This document shows, one piece after another, positions 11,181 to 19,530 of a stretch of DNA of 64,000 nt (within the stretch, counting starts at the first letter, position 1; each line of letters starts with the position of its first letter). The position numbers and the translations under genes are program-made. The stretch spans positions 4,092,001 through 4,156,000 of the forward strand of contig NZ_CP067041.1 in the NCBI RefSeq assembly GCF_016599855.1, given 5' to 3'. This stretch comes from Bradyrhizobium diazoefficiens (GTDB taxonomy: Bacteria; Pseudomonadota; Alphaproteobacteria; Rhizobiales; Xanthobacteraceae). The notes under the pieces were generated by a model, which saw only the letters and a list, made by a program, of their open reading frames with translations, did no database searches and had not been told where the DNA came from.

Positions 11181-12106
11181 CCAACGCCGTCTCGACAGCA
11201 ACGCAACCGGGCCGGTCGGTCACCTCTGAAATGGTGGGCCGGCTGCCCGAATACCTGATGATCTGGGTGCCGCTGCTGTTATCGGCAGCGCACCTCATTT
11301 CGTTTTCGATCTGGACGATCTGGATCTCGTTCACGCCGTCCACGCTTGTTCCGGTCCCGGGCTGGGTGGGCTTGCGCAACTACACCTCGGTCATCGCGAG
11401 CCGGAACTGGCAGATCGCCTTCGATAATCTGCTGCTGTTCGGCATCGCCTTCGTGCTGCTCAGCTTGATGACCGGCCTCCTGCTTGCGATTCTGCTCGAT
11501 CAGCGCATTCGCGGCGAGAACGTGCTGCGAACGATCTTCCTGTATCCCCTGGCGGTGTCGTTCGTCGTCACCGGCACGGTCTGGAGCTGGTTACTCAATC
11601 CCGGCATCGGGATCGAGAAGCTCGTCCACGACCTCGGCTGGACTTCCTTCCACTTCGACTGGCTGGTCAACCGCGACATGGCGATCTGGACCATCGTCAT
11701 CGCCGCGGTCTGGCAATCATCGGGCTTCGCCATGGCGCTGTTCCTGGCCGGCCTTCGATCCGTCGACGCCGACATCATCAAGGCCGCGCAGATCGACGGT
11801 GCCGGACCGATGCGAACCTACCTGCGTGTCATCCTGCCAACGCTCTGGCCCATCACCATCACCGTCGTCGTGGTTCAACTGCAGTTCGCGATTTCGGCCT
11901 TCGACCTCGTCCGCGCGCTCACCAACGGCGGCCCCGGGATCGCGACCCAGTTGCCGGCCCTGGTCGTCTACGACCTCATGTTCCAGCGCAGTCAGCTCGG
12001 CCGGGGCGCGGCGGCGGCGGTGCTGATGCTGCTCATCCTTCTCGCGGTGCTGCTACCCTACGCAGCGTGGCGCTATGTCCAACGACGGCAGGCCACCCAT
12101 GCGTGA
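11177..12106 (+). CDS. CUT1 sugar ABC transporter permease 1 (MalF type)
   Basis: A 309-aa inner-membrane protein with six predicted hydrophobic helices and the EAA-type cytoplasmic loop (DADIIKAAQIDGAGPMRTYLRVILP) that docks the ATPase. The start appears to be TTG at 11177, embedded in the stop of the binding-protein gene (TTGA overlap), implying translational coupling. An in-frame ATG lies 18 codons later (MVGRLPEYL) as an alternative. It forms a heterodimeric channel with the next permease. Confidence 0.88.
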   Translation: MTNAVSTATQPGRSVTSEMVGRLPEYLMIWVPLLLSAAHLISFSIWTIWISFTPSTLVPVPGWVGLRNYTSVIASRNWQIAFDNLLLFGIAFVLLSLMTGLLLAILLDQRIRGENVLRTIFLYPLAVSFVVTGTVWSWLLNPGIGIEKLVHDLGWTSFHFDWLVNRDMAIWTIVIAAVWQSSGFAMALFLAGLRSVDADIIKAAQIDGAGPMRTYLRVILPTLWPITITVVVVQLQFAISAFDLVRALTNGGPGIATQLPALVVYDLMFQRSQLGRGAAAAVLMLLILLAVLLPYAAWRYVQRRQATHA

Positions 12107-12956
12107 CCGAAGCTTCGCCCCGAGCCGGATTCTGATCTATCTCATCGTGTCACTATTCGCGGCAGCTTATCTCGCGCCGCTGGTTGTCGTGGTGCTGAAC
12201 TCGCTCCGTACCAACGAGGAGATCGCACAGGGGTCGATGATCGGCTGGCCGCAACATTTGGCCTGGCGCAATTACGCCGCGGCCTGGAGCGGTTTCTGCG
12301 TCGCCGAGACCTGCGCCGGCATCCGGCCCTATATGCTGAACTCCGCGCTCATCACGATTCCCGCAACTGTTATCTCCACCCTGCTCGGTGCTGTCGCAGG
12401 TTACGCCGTATCGCTTTGGCGGTTTCGCGGCGACAACTGGATCTACGGCATCGTCACCCTCGGCCTCTTCCTTCCCCAGCAGATGCGCCTGCTGCCCTGG
12501 ACCATCGTGCTGCGGGACATCGGTCTCATCAACACGCTGACGGGTCTCGTGCTGATCCACACGATCCAAGGGCTGTCCTTCACCGTGCTGTTCTGTCGAA
12601 ACTATTATGTCGCCATCCCGCACGAACTGATCAGGGCCGCGCGTATCGATGGCGCCGGGTTCTTTCGAATTTTCTGGCGCATCATCCTGCCGCTCTCGTC
12701 TCCTATTCTGATCGTCACCGTGATCTGGCAGTTTACGCACATTTGGAACGAGTTCCTCTACGGCGTGACATTCACGACCGGCCAGCAGCAGCCTGTCACG
12801 GCCGCTCTCATCGCGCTATCTGCCGCGGTCGCAGATATTCCCCAGCATGGCGTGCAGAGCGCTGCGGTGATCATCGCAGCCTTGCCAACTCTGTTGATCT
12901 ACTTCTTCGGCGGCAGGTATTTCGTACGCGGCCTCACTGCCGGGGCGGTGAAATGA
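12099..12956 (+). CDS. CUT1 sugar ABC transporter permease 2 (MalG type)
   Basis: A 285-aa permease with six membrane helices and an EAA loop (IRAARIDGAGFFRIFWRIILP). An extended periplasmic loop with two cysteines (GFCVAETCAGIRPY, about residues 63-77) is characteristic of the glucose-type branch. The ATG at 12099 overlaps the end of permease 1. A start at 12075 in the same frame would add 8 residues and lengthen the overlap to 32 bases; 12099 has AGG at a suitable distance. It partners the preceding permease. Confidence 0.88.
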   Translation: MRDRSFAPSRILIYLIVSLFAAAYLAPLVVVVLNSLRTNEEIAQGSMIGWPQHLAWRNYAAAWSGFCVAETCAGIRPYMLNSALITIPATVISTLLGAVAGYAVSLWRFRGDNWIYGIVTLGLFLPQQMRLLPWTIVLRDIGLINTLTGLVLIHTIQGLSFTVLFCRNYYVAIPHELIRAARIDGAGFFRIFWRIILPLSSPILIVTVIWQFTHIWNEFLYGVTFTTGQQQPVTAALIALSAAVADIPQHGVQSAAVIIAALPTLLIYFFGGRYFVRGLTAGAVK

Positions 12957-12966
12957 TGGATTTGTC

Positions 12967-14082
12967 ATGGCAGCACTGAGCATTCGCGCCCTCTCGAAGC
13001 GCTACGCCAATCTGGAGGTGCTGAAGAGCATCGACCTCGACATCGAGAGCGGCGAATTCACCGTGCTGGTCGGGCCATCGGGCTGCGGCAAGTCCACGCT
13101 GCTCAACATCGTCGCCGGGCTCGATCGCGCCAGCGAGGGCACGATCGAGATCGGCGGCCGTGTCGTCAATGACGTGCCGCCCAAGGACCGCGACATCGCC
13201 ATGGTGTTCCAGTCCTACGCGCTCTATCCGTCGATGACCGTGCGCCAGAACATCACTTTCGGCATGGAATGCCGCCAGGTGCCCAAGGCGGAACAGGAGA
13301 AGGCGCTGGCGAATGTGGCCAGGTTGCTCCAGATCGAGCCGCTGCTCGGCCGCAAACCCTCGCAATTGTCCGGCGGCCAGCGCCAGCGCGTGGCGATGGG
13401 GCGCGCATTGGTGCGCGATCCCCTGCTCTTCCTGTTCGACGAGCCGCTCTCCAATCTCGACGCCAAGCTGCGCGTCGAGATGCGGATGGAGATCAAGCGG
13501 CTGCACCAGCGCATCGGCGCCACCATCGTCTATGTCACCCATGACCAGATCGAGGCGATGACGATGGCAACCCGGATCGCGGTGATGCATCGGGGCGTGG
13601 TGCAGCAGTTCGCCGACCCCGACACCGTATACCGCTATCCCGCCAATCTGTTCGTCGCCCGCTTCATGGGTTCGCCACCGATGAACACGATGCCGGCCCG
13701 GCTCGAGGCCGACGCCGGCGGGCCTGTGGTGGTGATCGGCGCGGGCCGGCCTGACGAGGTCCGTCTCCGCCTGCAAGGCTACGACGCGGGGCTGTCCTAT
13801 GTCGGCCGCGAGGTGGTGCTCGGGATCAGGCCGGAATGCATTGCCGAGGGAGACCGGGTGTTCTCCGGCGCCGTGGGAGCACCCGTCATCGTCACCGCGC
13901 CCGTCGAGCTGGTCGAGCCCACCGGCGCGGAGACCATCGTCCTGCTGCGGCTTGGCGGCGAACCGGCGCAGGCGCGGATCTCGCCGGACATCCGGCCCAC
14001 GCCGGGCGCCACTGCCTCCTTTGCGCTGGATACCCGCCGCATCTGCCTGTTCGACCCCGAGACGGAGCGACTGATCGCATGA
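12967..14082 (+). CDS. CUT1 sugar ABC transporter ATP-binding protein (UgpC/MsmK type)
   Basis: A 371-aa ATPase that energises the sugar importer. Walker A is GPSGCGKST (about residues 37-45), the ABC signature is LSGGQRQRVAMGRALVRDP, Walker B is LFLFDEPLSNLD, and the switch histidine is in YVTHDQ. A C-terminal OB/TOBE-type regulatory domain (about residues 240-371) is present, as in MalK/UgpC. Only 10 bases separate it from the permease stop. Proteins of this type are sometimes shared among several importers. Confidence 0.92.
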   Translation: MAALSIRALSKRYANLEVLKSIDLDIESGEFTVLVGPSGCGKSTLLNIVAGLDRASEGTIEIGGRVVNDVPPKDRDIAMVFQSYALYPSMTVRQNITFGMECRQVPKAEQEKALANVARLLQIEPLLGRKPSQLSGGQRQRVAMGRALVRDPLLFLFDEPLSNLDAKLRVEMRMEIKRLHQRIGATIVYVTHDQIEAMTMATRIAVMHRGVVQQFADPDTVYRYPANLFVARFMGSPPMNTMPARLEADAGGPVVVIGAGRPDEVRLRLQGYDAGLSYVGREVVLGIRPECIAEGDRVFSGAVGAPVIVTAPVELVEPTGAETIVLLRLGGEPAQARISPDIRPTPGATASFALDTRRICLFDPETERLIA

Positions 14083-14846
14083 CCAAGACAAGCTATGCCG
14101 GCCTCGCTGACCGCGGGGTGCTGATCACCGGAGGCGCCAGCGGCATCGGCGCCGCTTTCGTGCGGGCTTTTGCCGCTCAGGGGTCCCGCGTCGCCTTCCT
14201 CGACATCGATGCGCAGGCCGGCGAAGCGCTGGCGCAGGAGGTGGCTAAGACCTCCGGAACCGCACCGCTGTTCGTGCCCTGCGACCTCATGGACATCGAC
14301 GCCCTGCGCGCCGCGCTGGCGCAGGTGCACGGGTCGCTCGGCGATGCCGCGGTCCTCGTCAACAACGCCGCCAATGATCAGCGCCAGGTGCTTTCAGAGG
14401 TAACGCCGGCCGACTTCGACTGGATGATCGGCGTCAATCTCAAGCACGTCTTCTTTGCCGCGCAAGCCGTGGTGCCGCAGATGCAGGCGCGGGGCGGCGG
14501 CTCGATCATCAACATGTCGTCGGTCGCCTGGATGCGCGGCGCACCGGCACTGCCCGTCTACGCCGCGGCCAAGGCGGCGATCGTCGGCTTCACCAACTCG
14601 CTGGGCCGCCGGTTCGGCGCCGACCGCATCCGCGTCAACGCGATTGCGCCGGGCATGGTGATCACCGAGCGGCAGCGCCGACTATGGTATCCAAATGAGC
14701 AGGCCATTACCGAGCTGCGCACGCGCCAGGCCATTCCCGATGCGGTGACGCCCGAGGACATCGCCGACATGGCGCTGTATCTCGCCTCCGACGCAAGCCA
14801 ACGCATCACGTGCCAGTGTTTCCGGGTCGATGGTGGCCTCGCTTAG
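14079..14846 (+). CDS. SDR-family NAD(P)-dependent dehydrogenase, sugar operon partner
   Basis: A 255-aa classical short-chain dehydrogenase. The cofactor motif TGGASGIG, the NNAA motif, the catalytic serine (MSSVAW) and YxxxK (YAAAK) are all visible. The ATG overlaps the ATPase stop codon (ATGA), so it belongs to the sugar operon and probably oxidises the imported sugar at C1. Related enzymes act on galactose, arabinose or xylose. Three residues before the end the sequence reads RVDGGLA, as expected. It converges on lpxB with a 4-base overlap of the gene ends, so no terminator separates the two. Confidence 0.88.
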   Translation: MTKTSYAGLADRGVLITGGASGIGAAFVRAFAAQGSRVAFLDIDAQAGEALAQEVAKTSGTAPLFVPCDLMDIDALRAALAQVHGSLGDAAVLVNNAANDQRQVLSEVTPADFDWMIGVNLKHVFFAAQAVVPQMQARGGGSIINMSSVAWMRGAPALPVYAAAKAAIVGFTNSLGRRFGADRIRVNAIAPGMVITERQRRLWYPNEQAITELRTRQAIPDAVTPEDIADMALYLASDASQRITCQCFRVDGGLA

Positions 14847-16018
14847 CGCGGCCCCTTCCGCATCGTCGCGAGCACGATGTCGGCAGCGAGCACGCTCGGC
14901 GATTTGTTGCCGGTCGACATGATGGCGTCGAGCTGCGCGAAGGCTTCGACCTGTTGCCGGCGCATCGGCGAGTCCGTCAGCACCTCGGCCAGCGCCGTTG
15001 CGAGCTTCTCCGGGGTGCAATCCTCCTGCAGGAACTCGGGGATCACGTCCTTACCGATCACGAGATTGGCGAGGATCACGGAAGAGACCTGGATCGCGCG
15101 GCGCAGGATGAAGGCCTCCATCGCGCCGACGCGATAGGCCGTCACCATCGGAATGCCTGACAGCGCCAGCTCCAGCGTCACCGTGCCGGATTTCGCCAGC
15201 GCCGCGCGGGCGATCCGGAACGCGGCGCGCTTCTCGGTTTCGCCGACCACGATCTGCGGCTTGACCGGCCAGTTCGCGACACCTTCGCGGACGGTGGCTT
15301 CGAGATGCGGCATGGTCGGCAGCATCAATTCGAACGCGCGGCCCGCGGCCCGCAACTGGCCGAGCGCAGCGCCGAACAGGCCGAGATGATGCCGGATCTC
15401 GCTGCGACGGCTGCCCGGCAGCACCAGCAGCACCGGCGGCTCGCTATCGCGGCGCTTCTGCTCGTCCGCATCAGGCCGCAGCGACGGCAATTGCTCGATC
15501 AGGGGATGGCCGACATAGCTGCAGGGCGGCCCTTTCAGCTTGCGGTATTCCTCCGGCTCGAACGGCAGCACGCCGAGCACGTGATCGACATAACCGAGCA
15601 TGGCGCGAGCCCGACCCGGCCGCCAGGCCCAGACCGAGGGCGAGACGTAGTCGATAACGGGGATCGCCGGATTCTTCGCACGCACGCGGCGCGCCACGCG
15701 ATGGGTGAAGTCGGGGCTGTCGATGATAACGAGCGCATCGGGCGCAGCTTCGGTCACGGCGTCGGCGGTCTCGCGGATCAGCCGCAGGATCTTCGGCAGT
15801 TGCTGCAGCACCGCGGCGAATCCGACGATCGACAGCTCCTCGATCGGAAACAGCGACTCGAGCCCCTCGCGCGCCATGGTGCGGCCGCCGACGCCTTCGA
15901 ACTGCACGCCGTCGCCGAGCCGCTGGCGCAGCACCTTCATCAGCGCCGAGCCGAGCCGGTCGCCGGATTCCTCCGTCGCGATCAGAAAGATCTTTCGCTT
16001 TTGGTCGCGGGTCTGCAT
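14843..16018 (-). CDS. lpxB: Lipid-A-disaccharide synthase
   Basis: A 391-aa peripheral-membrane GT19 glycosyltransferase. It condenses UDP-2,3-diacylglucosamine with lipid X to give lipid A disaccharide. The early motif EESGDRLGSALM and the segments VGGRTMAREGLESLFP and DYVSPSVWAWRPGR are characteristic. The ATG at 16018 shares its A with the lpxI stop (TGATG), so translation is coupled. A GTG one codon earlier is possible. This is the last gene of the lpxD-fabZ-lpxA-lpxI-lpxB run. Confidence 0.95.
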   Translation of the reverse strand: MQTRDQKRKIFLIATEESGDRLGSALMKVLRQRLGDGVQFEGVGGRTMAREGLESLFPIEELSIVGFAAVLQQLPKILRLIRETADAVTEAAPDALVIIDSPDFTHRVARRVRAKNPAIPVIDYVSPSVWAWRPGRARAMLGYVDHVLGVLPFEPEEYRKLKGPPCSYVGHPLIEQLPSLRPDADEQKRRDSEPPVLLVLPGSRRSEIRHHLGLFGAALGQLRAAGRAFELMLPTMPHLEATVREGVANWPVKPQIVVGETEKRAAFRIARAALAKSGTVTLELALSGIPMVTAYRVGAMEAFILRRAIQVSSVILANLVIGKDVIPEFLQEDCTPEKLATALAEVLTDSPMRRQQVEAFAQLDAIMSTGNKSPSVLAADIVLATMRKGPR

Positions 16019-16887
16019 CACGCCGGCAAGCCGATGACAAAGAGATATTTGGCGTCGGCGAGCGCGATCATCGGCTGCGGCTCGGCGGCGATGGTGTTGC
16101 CGGCGATGACGGCGATGCCGGCAAGGCCGGCCTTGGCGACGCCCTCGATCGTGCGCGGGCCGATCGTCGGCAGGTCGAAACGCAGATCTTGGCCGATCTT
16201 GGGCGCCTTCACCAGCACCCCACGTCCCGTAGCGGCGCGGATGCGGCCCTCCACGCGCAGCCGCGCGACGCGCGCCAGCAGCGCATCGGTACCCTCGATG
16301 TCCTCGACCGCCACCACATGGCCGTCAATCACCACTGCGGCCTGACCGATGTCGAACGGCCCGAGCGCGGCCAGTACCGCGCGTCCGCGCTCGATGTCGG
16401 TCTTGCTGTTGTCGCTCGGCCAGGCGCGGCTGATGCAGCCCTCGGGCATCAGCAGGTCGGGCGCGACGTCCTTGATCCCGACCATGCGAAAGCCGCCCTG
16501 CTCGAGGATGCGCCCGACGCCGGACAAGAGATGATCGTCACCGCCGCGGAAGGCGCGAATGACATTGCCGAGCAGCCGCAACGTTGTGAAGTCGAACCGG
16601 ATCTCCGAGAGCGAAGGCCGCACCAGCGTGCCGATGAAGATCAGGTCGCGGCAGCTCTCCTCGCGGAACAGCCGCATGGCGCGGCCGAGCTGGCCGACCG
16701 AGATCCAGCGGTGGCGGAATTTGTCGACCTGCGCCGGATCGCACGCGCCCCGGAGCGGAAACAGGACCGGCGTGATGCCGCGTGCCGCGAGCGATTCGGC
16801 GACGGCGAACGGCATGGCGCCGCCGCCCGCGACGACGCCGACAGGCGATGAAATCCCTGATGCCGCCGATGTCATGTCCGCGGCCAT
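16018..16887 (-). CDS. lpxI: UDP-2,3-diacylglucosamine diphosphatase (LpxI type)
   Basis: A 289-aa cytoplasmic enzyme of the DUF1009 family. It hydrolyses UDP-2,3-diacylglucosamine to lipid X, replacing LpxH in alphaproteobacteria. Visible are the N-terminal GVVAGGGAMPFAVAESL, the central FIGTLVRPSLSEIR and the C-terminal domain with RGVLVKAPKIGQDLRFDLPTIGP. The start at 16887 lies 7 bases after the lpxA stop; a frame open further upstream into lpxA is not credible. The position between lpxA and lpxB fits the pathway step exactly. Confidence 0.93.
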   Translation of the reverse strand: MAADMTSAASGISSPVGVVAGGGAMPFAVAESLAARGITPVLFPLRGACDPAQVDKFRHRWISVGQLGRAMRLFREESCRDLIFIGTLVRPSLSEIRFDFTTLRLLGNVIRAFRGGDDHLLSGVGRILEQGGFRMVGIKDVAPDLLMPEGCISRAWPSDNSKTDIERGRAVLAALGPFDIGQAAVVIDGHVVAVEDIEGTDALLARVARLRVEGRIRAATGRGVLVKAPKIGQDLRFDLPTIGPRTIEGVAKAGLAGIAVIAGNTIAAEPQPMIALADAKYLFVIGLPA

Positions 16888-16894
16888 CGCAGCA

Positions 16895-17686
16895 TCACTT
16901 CTCGATGGTGGGGAGACAGAGCGGGCGCTTGCCCTTGCCGATGAAGCCGAGGATTTCGGCGATCGCGGGATCTTCGCTCCCAAGCGGCCGCACCGCCTCC
17001 AACCGCTCGGCGAAGGTGCCGAGGCCATGGAAAAGCTTCTGGTAGAACGCACGCACGGTCGCAAGCCGCTGCCTGGTGAACTTGCGCCGCTTCATGCCGA
17101 TCAGGTTGAGGCTCTCCAGCACCGCATATTGGCCGTTGGCGAGCCCATAGGGGATGATGTCGTCGCGCACGCCCGAGAGGCCGCCGACCATCACATACGA
17201 GCCGATGCGGGTGAACTGGTGCACCGCGGACAGCCCGCCAATATAGACGGCGTCGCCGATCTCGCAGTGGCCGCCGAGCGTCGCCGAGGTCGCGAAGATC
17301 GCGTTGTTGCCGACCATGCAATCATGGCCGACATGGCTGTTGTTCATGAAATAGCCGTCGTTGCCGACGCGCGTCTTGCCGCCGCCTTTGACGGTGCCGA
17401 CGTTCATTGTCGCGCCTTCCCGGATGGTGCAGCCGGAGCCGATCTCGAGCGTGGTCGGCTCGCCCTTATAGCTGAGGTCCTGCGGCGCGCCGCCGAGCAC
17501 CGCGAACGGCGAGATCACGCAATTGTCCCCGACCGAGGTATGGCCGATGATTGTGACCTGTCCGATCAGCTTGCAATTGGCCCCGATCCGGGCGTTGCGG
17601 CCGATGATGCAAAAGGGTCCGATCTCGGTGCCCTCGCCGATCAATGCGCCGTCTTCCACCCGCGCACTGGGGTCGATCTTACTCAT
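16895..17686 (-). CDS. lpxA: Acyl-ACP--UDP-N-acetylglucosamine O-acyltransferase
   Basis: The first lipid A enzyme (263 aa), which transfers a 3-hydroxyacyl chain from ACP to UDP-GlcNAc. Hexapeptide repeats forming a left-handed beta helix run through residues 1-190 (IGPFCIIGRNARIGANCKLI). The catalytic-histidine region is NNSHVGHDCMVG. The C-terminal helical part includes QRLATVRAFYQKLF. The ATG is at 17686, with an in-frame TTG one codon earlier. A 170-base gap from fabZ contains no recognised signal. Confidence 0.95.
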   Translation of the reverse strand: MSKIDPSARVEDGALIGEGTEIGPFCIIGRNARIGANCKLIGQVTIIGHTSVGDNCVISPFAVLGGAPQDLSYKGEPTTLEIGSGCTIREGATMNVGTVKGGGKTRVGNDGYFMNNSHVGHDCMVGNNAIFATSATLGGHCEIGDAVYIGGLSAVHQFTRIGSYVMVGGLSGVRDDIIPYGLANGQYAVLESLNLIGMKRRKFTRQRLATVRAFYQKLFHGLGTFAERLEAVRPLGSEDPAIAEILGFIGKGKRPLCLPTIEK

Positions 17687-17856
17687 CAAGAAGGTCTGAC
17701 TATGTGTTGAACTTGCTCGGCTTTCCGCTGGTTAGCGCGACTGCGCCCGATCTGTCCAGTGACGTATGATCTCGGCGTGTTTCAGAAGCCGGCTGAGGAA
17801 GCCGCGCCGCGGCATCAACGACCTCATCCAACACTTGAACTGCGCTGGAAGGGACC

Positions 17857-18318
17857 TCAGTCGGTCAGCATCGCCCCGACATCGGCTTCGGCGACGACCT
17901 GGCCGTTGACCTTGGCATCGCCGTGAAACCACCACATGCTCTTGCGGCGGCCGAGCGAGCGCATGTGATACTCGATGGTATCGCCGGGCAGCACGGGCTT
18001 GCGGAACTTGCACTTGTCGATGGTGAGGAAATAGACCGCCCGCGGCTTCTCGGTGCCTTCGACCGACTTGATGCCGATCACGCCAGCGGTCTGCGCCATC
18101 GCCTCGATCATCATGACGCCGGGATAAACCGGACGTTCGGGGAAATGGCCTTGGAAGGCCGGCTCGTTGAAGGTGACGTTCTTGATGCCGATGCCGCTGT
18201 AATCGGCCCGGATGTTGATCACCCGGTCGATCAGGAGCATCGGAAAACGGTGCGGCAGCGTCTGGAGGATCGCATTGATATCCACCAGCTCGAATTTTAC
18301 AGGTGATTCCGCCGTCAT
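17857..18318 (-). CDS. fabZ: 3-hydroxyacyl-ACP dehydratase
   Basis: A 153-aa hot-dog fold dehydratase of fatty acid elongation. The active-site stretch [13 protein letters not shown] and the helix with [26 protein letters not shown] contain the catalytic His and Glu. It competes with LpxA and LpxD for 3-hydroxyacyl-ACP, which explains its place among lpx genes. The ATG at 18318 overlaps the lpxD stop (ATGA). A longer frame reaching into lpxD is a shadow and was not used. Confidence 0.95.
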   Translation of the reverse strand: MTAESPVKFELVDINAILQTLPHRFPMLLIDRVINIRADYSGIGIKNVTFNEPAFQGHFPERPVYPGVMMIEAMAQTAGVIGIKSVEGTEKPRAVYFLTIDKCKFRKPVLPGDTIEYHMRSLGRRKSMWWFHGDAKVNGQVVAEADVGAMLTD

Positions 18319-19382
18319 TCCCGTCCCTCGTCCTTCGGATCGGCCTTGCTGTCGCGTACCAGGCGCTCCACCGCGATAATTTCCTTGAACCATTGTTTGG
18401 TCGGCTTGGCAAAAAAACCGCCCCAGCGTCCGTTCGGCGGGATGTCGTCCTTGACGCCGCTCATCGCGGTAACCTGGGCCCCGTCGCCGATCTTGAGATG
18501 ATTGTTGATGCCAACCTTTGCTCCCAGCGCCACGTTGTCGCCGATGGTCAGGCTGCCCGCGAGCCCGATCTGGGCCGCCAGCAGGCAATTCCGGCCAATC
18601 GTCACATTGTGGCCGACCTGGACCTGATTGTCGATTTTGGTGCCCTCCCCGATCACGGTGTCGCGCAGGGAGCCGCGATCGATAGTGGTGCCGGCGCCGA
18701 CTTCCACATTGTTCTGGATCAGCACGCGGCCGGTCTGGGGCACCTTCAGATGGCCCTCAGGGCCGAAGAAGATGAAACCGTAGCCGTCCTGGCCGATCGA
18801 GCAGCCCGGATGGATCAGCACGTTGTTGCCGATCAGTGCGCACTGGATCGCCGTGCGGGCGCCGACATTGCAGTCGCGGCCGATCTTGACGCCGGGACCC
18901 AAGACCACCCCAGCGCCGATCACGGTGCCGCTGCCAATCTCGACATCCGGACCGATGACGGTCAGCGGCTCGACCGTGACGTCGTCCTCAAGGCGCGCCG
19001 AGGGGTCGATGATAGCCGACGGCGCAATGCCGTCGTTGCCGAACCAGGACTGTGGGCGCAGCGCATCGCCGTGCCATTCCCGGGCGATCCCAACGAAGGC
19101 GCGAAACGGCTGCGCCGCCCGCAGCACCGCTACATGCGGCGGCACCTGGGCCTCGAAGCGCGGGCTGACCAGGCAGGCGCCAGCCTTGGTCGCTTTCAGC
19201 TCATCGGCATATTTGAGGTTGTCGAAGAATGCCAGATGCATCGGACCGGCCTCGTCAAGCGAAGCTAGGCCCGTGATGACATGGCCGCCCCTGGCAGGGT
19301 CGACCAGTTGCGCTTTGCTCAGCGCGGCGATTTCAGCCAGCGTTGATGCTGGCGGTTTCTTGAAGAAGGTCGGCTGCGCCAT
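18315..19382 (-). CDS. lpxD: UDP-3-O-(3-hydroxyacyl)glucosamine N-acyltransferase
   Basis: A 355-aa trimeric acyltransferase, third step of lipid A synthesis. An N-terminal uridine-binding domain (about residues 1-110) precedes hexapeptide repeats (about 110-300). The catalytic histidine lies in [30 protein letters not shown] is a typical LpxD loop. A C-terminal helix ends in the charged [13 protein letters not shown]. Translation couples into fabZ. It is preceded by a 148-base gap after bamA that holds a strong hairpin. Confidence 0.95.
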   Translation of the reverse strand: MAQPTFFKKPPASTLAEIAALSKAQLVDPARGGHVITGLASLDEAGPMHLAFFDNLKYADELKATKAGACLVSPRFEAQVPPHVAVLRAAQPFRAFVGIAREWHGDALRPQSWFGNDGIAPSAIIDPSARLEDDVTVEPLTVIGPDVEIGSGTVIGAGVVLGPGVKIGRDCNVGARTAIQCALIGNNVLIHPGCSIGQDGYGFIFFGPEGHLKVPQTGRVLIQNNVEVGAGTTIDRGSLRDTVIGEGTKIDNQVQVGHNVTIGRNCLLAAQIGLAGSLTIGDNVALGAKVGINNHLKIGDGAQVTAMSGVKDDIPPNGRWGGFFAKPTKQWFKEIIAVERLVRDSKADPKDEGRE

Positions 19383-19472
19383 TCCACCCCGTCGCGGTCC
19401 GGCTTCGGCATGAAGCGCTCAGGCACATCATGCCTTATCTCACGGATTGAGCACGACCTTTTTGGCCACCAG

Positions 19473-19505
19473 CCCCAGGGAATTCCTGCAAGGAATTCCC
19501 TGGGG
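19473..19505 (-). other. Very stable 15-bp hairpin between bamA and lpxD
   Basis: A perfect 15-bp inverted repeat with a 3-base loop: CCCCAGGGAATTCCT - GCA - AGGAATTCCCTGGGG on the plus strand. It starts 26 bases after the bamA stop in the direction of transcription. No T tract follows on the minus strand (AAAAA occurs instead), so it is not a classical terminator. It may be an mRNA processing or stabilising element setting bamA against lpx expression. Confidence 0.8.
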
Positions 19506-19530
19506 GCCGGGTCATGCCCTTTTGATCGAA

